This document shows, piece by piece, positions 6,795 through 7,228 of a stretch of 7,228 nt of DNA. Source of the stretch: an uncultured Collinsella sp. (GTDB taxonomy: Bacteria; Actinomycetota; Coriobacteriia; Coriobacteriales; Coriobacteriaceae); contig USNX01000058.1 in assembly GCA_900556205.1 (NCBI GenBank), forward strand, positions 1-7,228, written 5' to 3'. Under the pieces are notes generated by a model. It was given only the letters and a program-made list of their open reading frames with translations. It did no database searches and was not told the origin of the DNA. Numbering within the stretch: position 1 is the first letter of the stretch; each line of letters opens with the position of its first letter. The translations under genes and the position numbers were made by a program.

Positions 6795-6861
6795 TGTTTA
6801 CAGACTGAAATGGTTAAAGATAATAGCAAACGAAACCACTCGAGTACCCAATGGTTACAGA
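6795..6861. promoter_or_regulatory. Three operator-like copies of TGGTTACAGA around the operon promoter
   Basis: On the plus strand TGTTTACAGA (6795-6804), TGGTTAAAGA (6811-6820) and TGGTTACAGA (6852-6861) are direct copies differing at one or two positions. Two of them extend to a 12-base match, AATGGTTA(A/C)AGA, at 6809-6820 and 6850-6861, 41 bases apart (about four helical turns). One copy overlaps the end of the -10 box and the likely start site, one sits about 40 bases upstream of the start, and one lies in the leader. This layout suits binding by a regulator, but none is known and the match could be chance. Confidence 0.35.
6820..6828 (-). promoter_or_regulatory. Extended -10 promoter of the lipoprotein-kinase operon
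   Basis: Read on the minus strand, TGCTATTAT (6828 to 6820) is a TGn extended -10 element with TATTAT, one mismatch from consensus. No good -35 box stands 17 bases upstream, which fits an extended -10 or activator-dependent promoter. Transcription would start near 6813, giving a leader of about 35 bases before the ATG at 6777. Confidence 0.5.
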
Positions 6862-6869
6862 CGTTCTAC

Positions 6870-6911
6870 CATGCGGGGCCTTCTAGCCGACTTGGCAGAA
6901 GGCCCCGCATG
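6870..6911 (-). terminator. Hairpin after the MalY-like gene, without U-tract
   Basis: A perfect 15-bp GC-rich stem pairs 6870-6884 with 6897-6911. An inner 3-bp helix (6886-6888 with 6894-6896) can add to it. It begins 10 bases beyond the minus-strand stop at 6922-6924, the position expected for a terminator of that gene. It also insulates the lipoprotein operon promoter just downstream. No T-run follows on either strand, so it may act as a 3' stabiliser or a U-tract-less terminator. Confidence 0.65.
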
Positions 6912-6921
6912 CAGCGCACAC

Positions 6922-7228
6922 TTACCGTGCATTAAAAACGTAGCGGTCCAGGCGGTCGCATGCTTCCCTCACGCGCGAAAGCGGCAGCGCCAGATTCACG
7001 CGAATGTGGCAGGGCCCGTGGAACGGGCGGCCGTCCTGATACCCCACGCCCACGCGCGCCCCCTCGTCGAGCAGCCACTGAATATCGCGGCCATGCTCGC
7101 GGCACCACTCGGCGCAGTCAATAAACACCATGTACGTGCCCTGCGGACGTGAAAACGCGACGCCCTTCCAGTGTTTTTCTGCATACGTGCAGAAGTACTC
7201 GATATTGCCGGCAAGCACCTGGTTGAGC
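6922..7228 (-). CDS. C-terminal part of a MalY/PatB-type PLP-dependent aminotransferase (C-S lyase)
   Basis: The frame enters from the right edge and ends with TAA at 6924-6922, giving the last 101 residues of a protein that in this family is usually near 390 long. Recognisable parts are SRPQGTYMVFIDC, LLDEGARVGVGYQDGRPF and GPCHIRVNLALPLSRV, the small C-terminal domain of fold-type I PLP enzymes. The arginine of HIRVN (codon 7002-7000) matches the position that binds the substrate carboxylate. MalY/PatB members cleave cystathionine or cysteine to pyruvate, ammonia and a thiol or sulfide, and some have regulatory roles. The PLP lysine lies in the missing part, so the exact activity cannot be judged. 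The GTG at 7218 is internal, not a start. A hairpin closes the gene, and it seems unrelated to the kinase operon. Confidence 0.85.
   Translation of the reverse strand, partial: LNQVLAGNIEYFCTYAEKHWKGVAFSRPQGTYMVFIDCAEWCREHGRDIQWLLDEGARVGVGYQDGRPFHGPCHIRVNLALPLSRVREACDRLDRYVFNAR

Overview
The window reads as chromosomal DNA of a high-GC, Gram-positive-type gut bacterium. The best guess is class Coriobacteriia, probably Collinsella or a close relative. This rests on codon use rich in G and C, clear AGGA/GGAGG ribosome sites, a lipoprotein solute-binding protein, and hybrid histidine kinases fused to extracellular solute-binding domains, as are common in gut anaerobes. The assignment is inferred from protein style and was not checked against a database.

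Layout, left to right. Positions 1-62 hold the first 20 codons of an unrecognised minus-strand gene. The 63-321 gap carries a dense cluster of inverted and tandem repeats (131-230) that can form two mutually exclusive long hairpins. A plus-strand gene (322-3126) encodes a 934-residue hybrid sensor kinase with two tandem solute-binding domains outside the membrane, followed by histidine kinase and receiver domains. It is followed after 42 bases by a small flavin-binding protein of the Nim/pyridoxamine-phosphate-oxidase-like family (3169-3648), probably in the same transcript. A 17-bp perfect hairpin (3677-3716) separates this unit from a convergent minus-strand operon. That operon consists of a lipoprotein solute-binding protein (6777-5908) whose stop overlaps the start of a second hybrid histidine kinase (5911-3719) by four bases (ATGA). 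A strong extended -10 box and three copies of a 10-base motif sit upstream of the lipoprotein gene. Another hairpin (6870-6911) follows the 3' end of a minus-strand MalY/PatB-type PLP enzyme gene, which enters from the right edge (7228-6922).

The main biological theme is two related hybrid kinases placed tail to tail. One has its solute-binding sensors fused to it. The other has a separate membrane-anchored solute-binding protein, translationally coupled to it. No ABC transporter permease or ATPase, no DNA-binding response regulator and no Hpt phosphotransfer domain is visible. The binding proteins are therefore more likely signal receptors than transport components, and the output partners must lie elsewhere. 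All predicted proteins belong to known families. The less ordinary points are the gene arrangement, the repeat cluster and the operator-like repeats.
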